62,904 bases of DNA from JBFWUW01 sp050247075 (GTDB lineage Bacteria; Planctomycetota; Planctomycetia; Pirellulales; JBFWUW01). A program made the translations under genes and the position numbers. The stretch is taken from assembly GCA_050247075.1 (NCBI GenBank), contig JBFWUW010000040.1, forward strand, positions 1 through 62,904. Reading direction: 5' to 3'. A model generated the notes under the pieces. The model saw nothing but the letters and a program-made list of their open reading frames with translations. It was not told the DNA's origin and did no database searches. This document shows positions 50,481 through 59,589 of this stretch, one piece after another (within the stretch, counting starts at the first letter, position 1; every line of letters begins with the position of its first letter).

Positions 50481-50716
50481 GCAGGAATCGGCGGCAGAGG
50501 CGGTACAGGCGTTACAGGCGGAACAGTTTAATTGATACAGGCCGCAAGGTTGGCCGGCGTTTTCCGTGTTCAGAATGTTTCCTTCGGCCTTCAGCCTTTC
50601 CGTCCGCCTTTCCCTTTCTTGCTCTTACTTCGCGGGCGTGATACGCTGAAACCGCGGAAGAGGCAGGATAGGCAAGCTGTTGTTTTGGGTTGTTTTCAAT
50701 CGGGGAGCGACGTGCC

Positions 50717-52093
50717 ATGCTCGAATTGACCGGCAAGGGAACCAGCCAGACCTGCGACGGCCTGACGCGGCGTGACTTTTTGCATGCCGGGGCACTGGGC
50801 GCGGTGGGATTGTCGCTGCCGCAGTTGATGGCCCTCAAGTCACAAGGGGCCGTGGCCGAGGGGCACGATGACCGCTCCGTGATTATGATCTTCAATCTGG
50901 GCGCGCCGAGCCAGGTCGATACCTGGGACATGAAGCCCGACGCGCCCGCCGAGATTCGGGGGCCGTTTAAGCCCGTCTCGACGGCCTCGCCAGAAATCGA
51001 GATTTCCGAGATTTTTCCACGGCATGCGCAGCACGCCGACAAGTTCTCACTGGTCCGAAGCTGCTTTCACACCGCCGCCGCCGTACACGATACGGGCCAT
51101 CAGATGATGCAGACCGGGCGGCTGTTTACCGGCGGCGTCAATACGCCCCATGCCGGCTGCGCCCTGACCTATCTTCGCGGGCGCAAGTCGGACCTGCCGG
51201 CACACGTGGTTCTACCCGAGCCTATGGGCCGCACCGGCGGCAATCTGCCGCATGGACAAGACGCCGGCTTCTTGGGCAAGGCCAACGATCCCTTTGCCCT
51301 GATGGCCGACCCCTCGCAGCCCGATTTCAAGGTTCCCGACTTGCTGCCGCCGCAAAAAATTGGCGAGGTCCGCCTGGAACGCCGCCGCAAGCTGCGTAAT
51401 ATTGTCGATGAAACGGTGAAGAACTTTGAAGCCACCGACGACGCCCGCCTGCTCGATAGCAACTTCGAGGCGGCCTTTCGCCTGATGACCAGCACCCAAG
51501 CCCGCGAGGCGTTCGACCTGACCAAGGAACCGACGGCCGTTCGCGAGCGCTACGGCATGTCGCGGTTCGGCCAAAGCTGCCTGCTAGCAAGGCGGTTGAT
51601 CGAGGCGGGCGTGCGGTTCGTGACCGTCAACACGTTCCTGACGGTGTTCGATGAGATCACCTGGGACATCCACGGCTCGAAGCCGTTCACATCGATTGAA
51701 GGCATGCGCGATATTGTCGCACCGATGTACGACCAGGCCTACAGCGCTCTGTTGGAGGACCTATCGCAGAGGGGGCTGCTGGGCAACACGCTGGTCTGTA
51801 ACCTGGCGGAATTTGGCCGCACCCCACGGGTGAATCCGGCGGGCGGGCGCGACCATTGGCCGCAATGCTGGACGGTCTATTTTGCCGGCGGCGGTGTTCA
51901 AGGGGGGCGCGTGGTGGGCCGCAGCGACGCCATCGGCGGCGTGCCGGCCGAGCGGCCGGTCGATCCGGGCGAGATTGTCGCCACGATCTATCGCAGCTTG
52001 GGTCTGAACCTGGAAACCAAGCTGCCCGGCCCTCAAGGGCGGCCTTTCCCGCTGGTTGATTTCGGTGTCCACGAAATTCGCGAACTCTTCTAG
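50717..52093 (+). CDS. DUF1501 family exported protein (3 of 3)
   Basis: The 458-residue protein has a Tat signal (LTRRDFLHAGALGAVGLSLP) and the family motifs IMIFNLGAPSQVDTWDMKPD, SCFHTAAAVHDTGHQMMQTG, CNLAEFGRTPRVN and GRDHWPQCWTVYFAGGG. It is closer in length to the first copy than to the second. GGGGAG precedes ATG 50717, which excludes the frame from 50690. No DUF1549/DUF1553 gene follows. Confidence 0.92.
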   Translation: MLELTGKGTSQTCDGLTRRDFLHAGALGAVGLSLPQLMALKSQGAVAEGHDDRSVIMIFNLGAPSQVDTWDMKPDAPAEIRGPFKPVSTASPEIEISEIFPRHAQHADKFSLVRSCFHTAAAVHDTGHQMMQTGRLFTGGVNTPHAGCALTYLRGRKSDLPAHVVLPEPMGRTGGNLPHGQDAGFLGKANDPFALMADPSQPDFKVPDLLPPQKIGEVRLERRRKLRNIVDETVKNFEATDDARLLDSNFEAAFRLMTSTQAREAFDLTKEPTAVRERYGMSRFGQSCLLARRLIEAGVRFVTVNTFLTVFDEITWDIHGSKPFTSIEGMRDIVAPMYDQAYSALLEDLSQRGLLGNTLVCNLAEFGRTPRVNPAGGRDHWPQCWTVYFAGGGVQGGRVVGRSDAIGGVPAERPVDPGEIVATIYRSLGLNLETKLPGPQGRPFPLVDFGVHEIRELF

Positions 52094-52204
52094 AATTTCG
52101 ACCTGTCCGGCGACTGTAGGAGGCGATTTCATCGCCGCTGCGAATGGCATGGTGGGCGTCCATCGGCGATGGAATCGCCTCCTACATGCCATTGCTCCCG
52201 CGTC
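52094..52204. other. Gap with REPIN doublet
   Basis: A 111-bp gap between the third DUF1501 stop and the 62-aa gene stop. It is mostly the REP doublet at 52115-52186. Confidence 0.6.
52115..52186. repeat. REPIN-like inverted pair, copy 2
   Basis: Left unit TGTAGGAGGCGATTTCATCG (52115 onward) and right unit CGGCGATGGAATCGCCTCCT then ACA (52164-52186) are complementary over 23 bp with one mismatch, and the spacer is 26 bp. It has the same total length (72 bp) as the doublet at 11936-12007. Confidence 0.82.
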
Positions 52205-52393
52205 TTACCGTCCGTGCCGCCGCCGCACGGTGTTGCCGTAAAAGTGGCCGGGGCGGCTGGGGCGAGCCTCGATCGGCATCGAGCGGATCTCTGCGCGGGT
52301 CATATTTGTCGCGCGCGCCAAAGCAGGTGTCGAGAACCCTCCGCTGTACGAGGCCAGCAGGGCGGAAACGAAGAGTAATGCGATGCGGATCAT
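52205..52393 (-). CDS. Small secreted peptide (62 aa)
   Basis: The protein has a signal peptide, MIRIALLFVSALLASYSGGF then STPALA, and a mature part of about 36 residues beginning RATNMTRAEIRSMPIEARPS. The middle RPGHFYGNTVRRRHGR is basic. AGGAG at 7 nt upstream of ATG 52393 is a strong ribosome site. I do not know the family; the length, signal and clean start make it more than chance. It could be a signalling or antimicrobial-type peptide or a small envelope protein. Confidence 0.65.
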   Translation of the reverse strand: MIRIALLFVSALLASYSGGFSTPALARATNMTRAEIRSMPIEARPSRPGHFYGNTVRRRHGR

Positions 52394-52881
52394 GTTGTAT
52401 CTCCTGGGTTAACAATGTCTCGTGCGGTTCGTGCTCTGCGCTGAACGGGCCAAAGAAGCGCCGCCTGTTGATCTGTAAACATTTCGGCCCGTTCAGCGAT
52501 GCTGCTTCGCGCAAATCACTAGCTGACGGTTGACGACAATTAGTCGCATTTTCTTGGCCCAAGAGAACTTGAAAACCCGCTACAAGCGGAACGGGTGTCG
52601 CACGGTTTTGCCGCAAGTTGGGTATGTTCTCCACATGCGGAATGCACCCATCCGTGACTGCCGCCAATGCCGCCACGCCACGTTTGGGTGATTCGCGGCA
52701 CTCTGGTTGAAGTTGCCTAGCCGGTACAACCGATACGTCCGATAGAACCATTAGGACCGGCTGGCACCCGCGCGGAATGCGGGCGCAGCTAGCTGGCCGC
52801 CCCACAAACGGTGCCGCGCCAGGCCAGGCAACTTACATCGCCCGATGTCGGTTCCTCGCTTGCCAGGGCCAATTCCGATCG
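52394..52881. other. Intergenic region with a distal hairpin
   Basis: 488 bp without a gene. GCTGAACGGGCC (52440-52451) and GGCCCGTTCAGC (52486-52497) form a 12-bp inverted repeat in what would be the leader of the 62-aa gene. Nothing else is recognised. Confidence 0.55.
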
Positions 52882-55731
52882 ATGCGAAGAATTAGCGAAT
52901 CGTTCCAGGCTTTCGTCGCTGGCGGCCACAAACCGTGGCATGTCGGGCTGGCGGTCGTGGCGGGAGTGCTGGGCGGCTTTGCCACCGGTTGGAATGCCAC
53001 CGTTGCCGTGCTGCTGCTGCTGGCACTGGCGGCCAATGTTCGCACGCGGACGCTGATCCACGGTTGGCTGCTTGGTTTCAGCCTGAACTGGCTGCTGACA
53101 CCAATTTCGTATCAAATTGGCCGCGAATTGCTGGACACGGCCGGATTTGGCCAGCGCCTGTTTGGTGCCGCCCCCAGTTTGCCGGTGGTGCTGTTCGACA
53201 TCGACCGCTACACGTTGCTGGGAGGCCTGGCTTTGGGCACGGCCATTTCGCTGCCGTTGTCTTGGATAGCGGCTTATACGGCGCGTCGTCTGCATCGCAA
53301 GTTGAAGCAAATCGCCGCGATGCCGCCATTCGATCAGCCACGGCCCTGGCAGGGCATGTCGCGGTTGGCTTGCTGGCTCATCTTCGGTAGTCCTGCGCGG
53401 GCCTTGCAAGCGGCTACCGTGCCCCGCGCAACGGGTCGGCTGCGCTGCTTTTCCGTCCTGACGATGGTGGCCGCCGCGGGGGCCATTTACCATTACCAGG
53501 GGGCGGAGTTGTTGGGATCGCGCCTGCTGTCGCGCATCGCCACCGCCAACGAGGCCGAAGCCGAGGCCAGTTCCATTGAATTCCATCTGGCCGAAGGGCG
53601 GATTGACATTCACGGTCTGCGGCTAGCCGATCCGGAACACCTGGACCGCGACCGCCTGCGCGCCGCGCACGTCACCGCCAACCTGGACTCGGCCGCTTTA
53701 TTGCGCGGGCAACTGCACGTCAGCAAGTTGCTGCTGGACGATCTGGCCTGCGACATTTCTCGCCAAGAGCAGGCCAGGCCCGAGTCGTTGAAATACTCGG
53801 GCTTTGCCACGCTGCCGGCGCATGAGCCGCAAGTACTGGCAAGCCATGACAGCGGCCTGGCTTTGTCGCGGTATGTCGGCGGTTGGAAAGGGCTGGAGGC
53901 CAGCGCCGGCCGGTTGCGGAACCTCATCGCGCGTCTGGAGGAATTCTCCACTGCAACCGCTGATCTGCCCGCCGGTGACGAAACGCTACCGCCAATCGGA
54001 TTCTTCGCCATGCGGAACAGCCGCTGCACACCCCAGCCAGCCGCGCCTGTGGTGGATATTGTTACCTTGCGGGCGAGCGGGTTGCCGGGCGAGTGGAATC
54101 TGGGCACCGACGCCACTCTGGAAATCGCCAATGTGTGCAGCCAGCCCGAACTGATTTCCAAGGCCACAACGATCGTCGTCAGCGCCCCGGCCCACGCCGC
54201 CGAAATGACCGTGCGGCTGGATCTGCACAAAGGATCGCGGCAGCACAAATTGCTAGCCCGCGCGGCCGATTTTGACCTGGCGGCCCTGTTGCAGACCTCC
54301 GCGGCGCGCGGCGTCGTCTCCGTCAGCAGGGGACGCTTGAGCCTGACTTGCGATGGCCGCATCACCTGCGAGCGGATTGATCTGCCGGTGAAACTGCGGG
54401 CCGAGGAGATCGAAGCACAAGTCGCGGCCGACCAGCATCCCGCCGGGGTACTCTCCCAGACCTGGAACGAAGGATTGCAGCGGGTGGGCCGTTTGCAGGC
54501 ATCGGGCATTGTCGAGGGGACTTGGAAGGGCTTGCGGCTCTCGCTCGACACCGTGGCGGCCATCGAAAGCTGGAAACAAGCCCTGGCCGCCCGCGGCGAG
54601 ACCGAGTTGGTGGTCGAAATTGAACGGCAGCTTGCCTTGGACGCGGCGGAGCTTGCCAAGGTGGCCGCTGCCAGCCAACCGAACGTTTCCAGCAGCCAAC
54701 AGAAAACCAGCCCCGATTATGAAGCCTTGCCCCAAGCAACGGTACAGCGGGCCGAGACATCGCGCGGCTTGTCGGACCGCGGACTTGATTGGCGAGCCAA
54801 GGGGCAGGGCCGTACGACCATTGCCAGCAACCACCCGCGGGAAGAAGAACGTGCGACAGTCCAGCCGGCCCGGTCCGTGGTGAAGGTCCGCACGGCATCG
54901 TCGCCCGTGGGTACGCGAACAGCAGCCGTCGATTCCGAGGAACCATCGTCCACGGAACCGTCCGAGCAAGTGCGGATGGCGTCTGATGTCACCGCCGCCT
55001 TGCAGTACCCCGCTTCCGTGTTGGCCAGCGACCGGGCCAGTGAGCGCAAGTCGGCGCAGTCGATCAAGCTGGCCTTTAAGCCGGCGGTTGCACGGCAGCC
55101 GAGTGATTCCCAGTTCGACGATTCCAAGCCGATCGTCATTCGCAATACGCACGCTGCGCAACCGCAAACGATTACCATGCGAAACTTGCCTGCCACGGAA
55201 GCGGTCGATACGCCGGCGACCAACGTGGTCGGCAGCGCGCAGCCGACTCGGACCATGCCGGGCGGATTGGGATTGGAAATTGGCTACGATGGGACGGCAA
55301 AGAAGGAGTCCGACGCAACGGTTCAACAGGCGGCCGGCAGCAAGCCCATTGGCGACGATGCGATTTCGGCCTCGCGCGACTACGTGGAATTGCCGACCCA
55401 AACAGCAACCGGCCAAAATCGGCCGTCGAACGGCCAGTACTTCGATAGTGATGAGAATCTGGTAACGCCGCCCGATACAGTTTCGGGCTACGAAAAGTTC
55501 AAGAACAGCGTGGCCTCGGGCTTTAAAAAGATCATGCCTGACAAGTCCGGAGAGGAAGAGGCCGACGGCAGGCTGGCCGGCAATCAGCAACAACGGCAAG
55601 TGACACGCGAGCGGCAGAGCCGTGGGATATTCTCGCCGCGGCCCACCAAATCAGGCTCCGCCAACGATACCGGCGACACAACACCTTCGCAGGCGGAAGC
55701 CGGCACGCCCTGGTACAAGCGTTGGCGGTAG
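52882..55731 (+). CDS. Large membrane protein with TIGR03545/03546-like regions (949 aa)
   Basis: Residues 1-175 are a multi-helix membrane region (HVGLAVVAGVLGGFATGWNA, LLLLALAANVRTRTLIHGWL, GFSLNWLLTPISYQIGREL) of the TIGR03546/DUF2062 kind. After another helix near 220, residues 240-640 form an AsmA-like beta-rich domain (EAEASSIEFHLAEGRIDIHG, LRLADPEHLDRDRLRAAHVT). From about 640 to the end the protein is disordered and rich in S, T, Q, R and P. Elsewhere these two regions are often separate adjacent genes, so this may be a fusion. The ATG at 52882 is a guess, as no good ribosome site is seen. Possibly envelope lipid transport. Confidence 0.75.
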   Translation: MRRISESFQAFVAGGHKPWHVGLAVVAGVLGGFATGWNATVAVLLLLALAANVRTRTLIHGWLLGFSLNWLLTPISYQIGRELLDTAGFGQRLFGAAPSLPVVLFDIDRYTLLGGLALGTAISLPLSWIAAYTARRLHRKLKQIAAMPPFDQPRPWQGMSRLACWLIFGSPARALQAATVPRATGRLRCFSVLTMVAAAGAIYHYQGAELLGSRLLSRIATANEAEAEASSIEFHLAEGRIDIHGLRLADPEHLDRDRLRAAHVTANLDSAALLRGQLHVSKLLLDDLACDISRQEQARPESLKYSGFATLPAHEPQVLASHDSGLALSRYVGGWKGLEASAGRLRNLIARLEEFSTATADLPAGDETLPPIGFFAMRNSRCTPQPAAPVVDIVTLRASGLPGEWNLGTDATLEIANVCSQPELISKATTIVVSAPAHAAEMTVRLDLHKGSRQHKLLARAADFDLAALLQTSAARGVVSVSRGRLSLTCDGRITCERIDLPVKLRAEEIEAQVAADQHPAGVLSQTWNEGLQRVGRLQASGIVEGTWKGLRLSLDTVAAIESWKQALAARGETELVVEIERQLALDAAELAKVAAASQPNVSSSQQKTSPDYEALPQATVQRAETSRGLSDRGLDWRAKGQGRTTIASNHPREEERATVQPARSVVKVRTASSPVGTRTAAVDSEEPSSTEPSEQVRMASDVTAALQYPASVLASDRASERKSAQSIKLAFKPAVARQPSDSQFDDSKPIVIRNTHAAQPQTITMRNLPATEAVDTPATNVVGSAQPTRTMPGGLGLEIGYDGTAKKESDATVQQAAGSKPIGDDAISASRDYVELPTQTATGQNRPSNGQYFDSDENLVTPPDTVSGYEKFKNSVASGFKKIMPDKSGEEEADGRLAGNQQQRQVTRERQSRGIFSPRPTKSGSANDTGDTTPSQAEAGTPWYKRWR

Positions 55732-55918
55732 AGAAGGAGAAGAAAGGGTGAAGGATGAAGAGTCGGGTGGCTGGGCCTGACGAACGTAGCCGCACGGCTC
55801 CCGCATTGCGGGCTTGATGCGCGAGTGTCGCTTCACGCGAATTGCGCTTGCCCGGCATGGATCGTCCATTTTGATTCCAGCAAACATGGCGGGAGCCATG
55901 CTACGGCCGGAAGGCCCA

Positions 55919-57217
55919 TCAACGCGACCGCCGCCGCGTTGAGCTGGCCTGTTTCCGTGATCGCCCCTTGTGGTTTTGGCTCGCCGATTCATCGCGGCTG
56001 TCATCCGGCGGGAAATCGCCGTTTTCATCCTCTTCCAGCTTTTCCGCGACCAGCCAACGGGGTGGCAGTCGATCGCGGAGAACTTCCTCGGGAATAGACT
56101 CGACGATAATGTCGTGCTCGTGAGGTGGCACGAAGGCCAGCGGATTGCTGGGCGCGGAGGCTTCGGTCTGGCGGAAGCTGAAACGCAAGATGAACAGCCC
56201 CACCTGCAAGCGGCCATTGTCGAACGATGGCGGCCATAATTCGCCCGCCCGCGTGCGGATGAAATGCGCCAAGGCGCGTGTGCCGCGGGACGAAAACCCG
56301 CCCATCACCACGCACAACCGGCCCGTGGCGACCTCGTGGTGGTAGAACACCATGGCTGCGTCGGACTCTTCATTGTGGGGCACGAAGTCCCATGTTTCGG
56401 GACTCGCCGCGTAGTAAATGCCTGGACCTTGGTCGGGCGAACCTTCCGCCAACTGCTTGCCGCCGCAGCACGAAGGGGGATGGGGATCGCGGTAGGGGCG
56501 ATAGCGAAACATGAACGGCACCGTGCGGTCGTCGGCGTTGGCCAGCCCGTCTTGCGATACAAAGGGGGCCGTATCGCGAAAACAGTAAGCAAACAGCTCC
56601 TCAATAACCGGATTACTCTTGACGCTGCCCAGGCAAACCAAGGCCTGATTCTTGCGGCCATCCAGAAAAGCACGAAATTCCTCGTGGGCCACGGCCCGCA
56701 CCTGGTCGTCTAGTTCCGGCTTCTTGAGGGGAGCCGGCACGAGTTGCTCGTTGATGGCCAGCGCCAATGAGGCCGAGGAAGAAGCCTCTTCGGCGCTGCT
56801 GGCGTCCGCCGGCGGCTGCGGGTCGCGAGGGACGCCATTCACGCTGGAAACAACCCGGGCTTGCAACTCTGAGTCGGAGGCGATCACCACGTACTGGTCG
56901 CCGTAGTTGGGGTCTTGGCGGGCACCGGCACACAGGGTGATGGTGTCGCGATTGGCGATCATCGACCAAAAATCCTCGGCCGTGGTGACAAACAACCGGC
57001 TCAATACGCTGTTACGTGGAATCTGTTCGACCGTCACCAGGTAGTCAATAATCCGGCCCAGGCTGTCGAAACTGATCCCCTTCTTGGTCTCGTACAACAT
57101 GTCGCGGACCTGGTGCTGATGCAGGCCCGTGTGTCGGGCAACCTTGGCCAGCAGACTGTTGGGAATTCGTTTATCGACATTCAGCAATTGCCGAAAGCGG
57201 AAATTAATCTTTAGCAT
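55919..57217 (-). CDS. HTH-domain protein of unknown function (432 aa)
   Basis: The N-terminal 75 residues (RIPNSLLAKVARHTGLHQHQ, VRDMLYETKKGISFDSLGRI, IDYLVTV) resemble an XRE-type helix-turn-helix, so DNA binding is likely. The rest is a planctomycete-specific region with a CYCFRDT segment, a CCGG cluster and DFVPHNEESDAAMVFYHHEV; it ends in a basic, disordered tail (GRSRKQASSTRRRSR). AAGGAG lies before the ATG. It is flanked by unrelated genes, so its target cannot be guessed. Confidence 0.72.
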   Translation of the reverse strand: MLKINFRFRQLLNVDKRIPNSLLAKVARHTGLHQHQVRDMLYETKKGISFDSLGRIIDYLVTVEQIPRNSVLSRLFVTTAEDFWSMIANRDTITLCAGARQDPNYGDQYVVIASDSELQARVVSSVNGVPRDPQPPADASSAEEASSSASLALAINEQLVPAPLKKPELDDQVRAVAHEEFRAFLDGRKNQALVCLGSVKSNPVIEELFAYCFRDTAPFVSQDGLANADDRTVPFMFRYRPYRDPHPPSCCGGKQLAEGSPDQGPGIYYAASPETWDFVPHNEESDAAMVFYHHEVATGRLCVVMGGFSSRGTRALAHFIRTRAGELWPPSFDNGRLQVGLFILRFSFRQTEASAPSNPLAFVPPHEHDIIVESIPEEVLRDRLPPRWLVAEKLEEDENGDFPPDDSRDESASQNHKGRSRKQASSTRRRSR

Positions 57218-57389
57218 GGTCGTCGCTCCTTAAGACCGTGGAATCGGTCAGCCGCCAAAAATCCATGTACTCCATTGGAACCAGTCTGGCCGTTGTCGGC
57301 AACGTGCTTGTTCGGATTTTCCGACGAACCAGCCGATGCATAGAGCCGCGTGCTAGCACGGATAGGCATGCAGCGCGGCGAGGCAGGCC

Positions 57390-58445
57390 TTACTCTTCAT
57401 CCGACACCAAAGGGAGTTCCACCGGTGCATTGGCCGCCGAGCTGCGGGCGACGGCCTCGGTAAACTCCATGTACCGCAGGCCCGCCGAGAAACTGGTGAA
57501 TTCGATCGGCTCTTGCCCGCGAATGGCACCGACAAACTCCGACTCCACGCGCCAGTCGAGGGCTTGTTCCGCCGGCACGGAAATTTCCTTGAGTTCACTT
57601 TCTCCGCGCTGGCCCGCCCACAACCGATCATTGGGGTACATGTCGTACTTGATCGTTCCCTGGCTGCCATACAGATGAATCTGCGTCTCGGGTCCAAGCC
57701 GGGCCACGCCGCTGACGTGATACAACCCGCGAGCGCCGTTGGCCAGCATGGTCAACACTTGCACGCTGTCGGGGGTTTCCACGCGCCGCCGCAAGCCGCT
57801 GGCGGGGTCGATCCGTTCGTGCGTGAACGCCTGCATTTGGGCAAAGACTTGCACGGGATCAGGCACCCACCGCATCAACGTTTCGTGAACAATGCCCAGG
57901 GTGAGCATGTTCAAACCGCTCAAACCGGCAATCTGCCGCCAGGCCAGCGGCGTCTCGGCGTCGGCCAGATGACCACCGGCAGCCAGCACGACAACTTCGC
58001 GCAGATCACCCAGGAAATTTTCCGTCATGAGCCGCTCGACCACTCGATGCGCGCGAAAGCCCAGCGGACTGGGGACAATTTGGCAAATCAATTCGGGATG
58101 TTCCTCGCTGGCGGCCAGCATTTGCCTCGCCTCGGCCGCGTTCATGGCCATGCGGGCTTCGGTCAGCACATGCTTGCCGGCCGCCAACGCCGCCAGCGTA
58201 ATGGGGCAATGCAAGTAGGGCCATGTGCCAATCTGTACGGCGTCAATGTCGGGATCGGCAACCAGGTCTTCCCAGCGGTCAAAGGTTCGCGGAATGCCGA
58301 ATTCCTTGGCTGCCGCCAGGGTCGATTCGCGGCGGCGATTGCAGACCGCTGAGATTTCCACGTTTTCACAGGCTCGAAAGCCGGGAACGTGCCGGAGGCG
58401 GGCGTTGCCGCCGAGGCCGATGATGCCGATGCGTAGTTTGGTCAT
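57390..58445 (-). CDS. Gfo/Idh/MocA-family oxidoreductase
   Basis: The 351-residue protein has a Rossmann GIIGLGGNARLRHVPG motif, TWPYLHCPITLAALAAGKHV, then TEARMAMN (where many members have EKPxA). The C-terminal GFO domain includes SGLNMLTLGIVHETLMRWVP and LYHVSGVARLGPETQIHLYG. The His of NLGIHxxD is replaced by LGIVHETL, so the usual acid-base histidine may be H in VHE. It lies 31 bp downstream of thrC on the same strand. Likely acts on a sugar or polyol. Confidence 0.86.
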   Translation of the reverse strand: MTKLRIGIIGLGGNARLRHVPGFRACENVEISAVCNRRRESTLAAAKEFGIPRTFDRWEDLVADPDIDAVQIGTWPYLHCPITLAALAAGKHVLTEARMAMNAAEARQMLAASEEHPELICQIVPSPLGFRAHRVVERLMTENFLGDLREVVVLAAGGHLADAETPLAWRQIAGLSGLNMLTLGIVHETLMRWVPDPVQVFAQMQAFTHERIDPASGLRRRVETPDSVQVLTMLANGARGLYHVSGVARLGPETQIHLYGSQGTIKYDMYPNDRLWAGQRGESELKEISVPAEQALDWRVESEFVGAIRGQEPIEFTSFSAGLRYMEFTEAVARSSAANAPVELPLVSDEE

Positions 58446-58480
58446 GGGTTGGTACTCAGTGTTCGGTGGTCGGTGTTCAG
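58446..58480. repeat. GTGTTCAGT-type repeat between thrC and the oxidoreductase
   Basis: Read on the minus strand, GACTGAACACCGACCACCGA is a fragment of the GAACACTGA family seen at 4554-4640 and 5860-5910. The stop codon of thrC, TGA, lies inside it (58477-58479). Confidence 0.6.
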
Positions 58481-59577
58481 TCTGTTGGCGTTGATCCTAC
58501 GTACTGGTCCATGGCCTCGACAGTTTCCAGGCAGGGGGAATCGCAGTTGGCTACTTGGCGGTCGAGTGATTTTTCGTCCTTGAACCCTATACCCGTGACG
58601 GTACAGACGATTCGCTCGTGTGGTTGCACTTCACCGGCGGAGACAGCCGCTAGCAGGCCCGCTAGTGCCGCAGCGCCGGCTGGTTCGGCAAAGACCCCTT
58701 CCTCGCGAGCCAGCCGCTGTTGCGCGGCGAAAACGGCATCGTCCGTGACAACGTAACCCGTGCCGCCGCAGGCACGGCAGGCCGGTATAACGTCGTGCCC
58801 GCCGATCACCGTGGGAACTTGCAATCCGCTGACGTTGCTGGTGCAGGTGACATCGCGGGCCTGGTCCCAACCCATCCGCAACGGCGTGGCGATGGTGTCG
58901 TTTCCTTCCGGTTGCACGCAGTGGACTCTAGGGGAACGGGCCAGTTTGCCTTCCGCGACCAAGCGGGAAAAGCCCAACGCCACGGCCCGCGTCATGCCAC
59001 CAGCGCCGGCCTGCGTGAAGACGTGGTCCAGGCGGCCATCGGTCTGTTCGGCCAGTTCGTAGGCCAGCGTTTCACAGCCGATCATGCCGATAGGCGAATG
59101 CAAATAGTTGCTGATTTGCAGAGAGGCCTGGCGTTCGTCGCATAACTTGCGTAGCCGGTCCATCACCCCCTGCGAAATGGCTGGATCCCTGCCGAAGCCG
59201 CGTACGCTAAAGGTCTTGGCCCCGTAGACGTGCATGTTTCGCAGCTTGTTGGCCGGCGCTCCATCCACCACGGCGATGTAGCACGGTATGCCCGCCACCG
59301 CGCATCCCGCCGACAAGGCCGAGCCGGTATTGCCGCTGCTGGTTGCCAGGCAAAGTTTGGCCCCCTTGGCAGACATATCGGAGACGGCCATCGCCGCGAA
59401 CCGGTCCTTGAACGAACCGGTCGGGTTGCAGTTCTCCAACTTAAAATACAACTCTTGCAAGCCCGCGCTGGGACCAATCCGTCGCGACCTTAGCAAGGGC
59501 GTGTTTCCCTCGCCGAGCGTGACTCGATGCTGGCTGGCGACGGGGGGAAGGTAGTTGGCGTAGTGCCAGATGCTCAT
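58477..59577 (-). CDS. thrC: Threonine synthase-like PLP enzyme
   Basis: The 366-residue protein is a fold-type II PLP enzyme with LGEGNTPLLRSRRIG, GSFKDRFAAMAVSDM (PLP lysine), TSSGNTGSALSAGCAVAGIP, AGAGGMTRAVALGF and VVTDDAVFAAQQRLAREEGV. It converts O-phosphohomoserine to threonine. It lacks the long N-terminal part of E. coli ThrC and belongs to the shorter ThrC group; a cysteine pair RACGGTGYV may be structural. The C-terminal GSTPTD and stop codon derive from a repeat. Confidence 0.85.
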   Translation of the reverse strand: MSIWHYANYLPPVASQHRVTLGEGNTPLLRSRRIGPSAGLQELYFKLENCNPTGSFKDRFAAMAVSDMSAKGAKLCLATSSGNTGSALSAGCAVAGIPCYIAVVDGAPANKLRNMHVYGAKTFSVRGFGRDPAISQGVMDRLRKLCDERQASLQISNYLHSPIGMIGCETLAYELAEQTDGRLDHVFTQAGAGGMTRAVALGFSRLVAEGKLARSPRVHCVQPEGNDTIATPLRMGWDQARDVTCTSNVSGLQVPTVIGGHDVIPACRACGGTGYVVTDDAVFAAQQRLAREEGVFAEPAGAAALAGLLAAVSAGEVQPHERIVCTVTGIGFKDEKSLDRQVANCDSPCLETVEAMDQYVGSTPTD

Positions 59578-59589
59578 GGGGAGGGGCTT

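Larger units (their letters stand above)
49840..50716. other. Divergent 877-bp region with a minus-strand terminator
   Basis: This region lies between gltA and the third DUF1501 gene, which are divergent. It has a well-formed minus-strand intrinsic terminator at 50235-50280 with no protein gene upstream of it on that strand, so a small RNA or a premature-termination leader is plausible. Short GGCGGTACAGGCGTTACAGG-type words lie at 50490-50530. Frames of 130-170 codons exist but look non-coding. Confidence 0.6.

Noticed and set aside
54253..55599. 448-codon minus-strand frame in the 949-aa gene
   Set aside because: It covers the repetitive coding region of the plus-strand gene and is composed of R/G/C-rich sequence.
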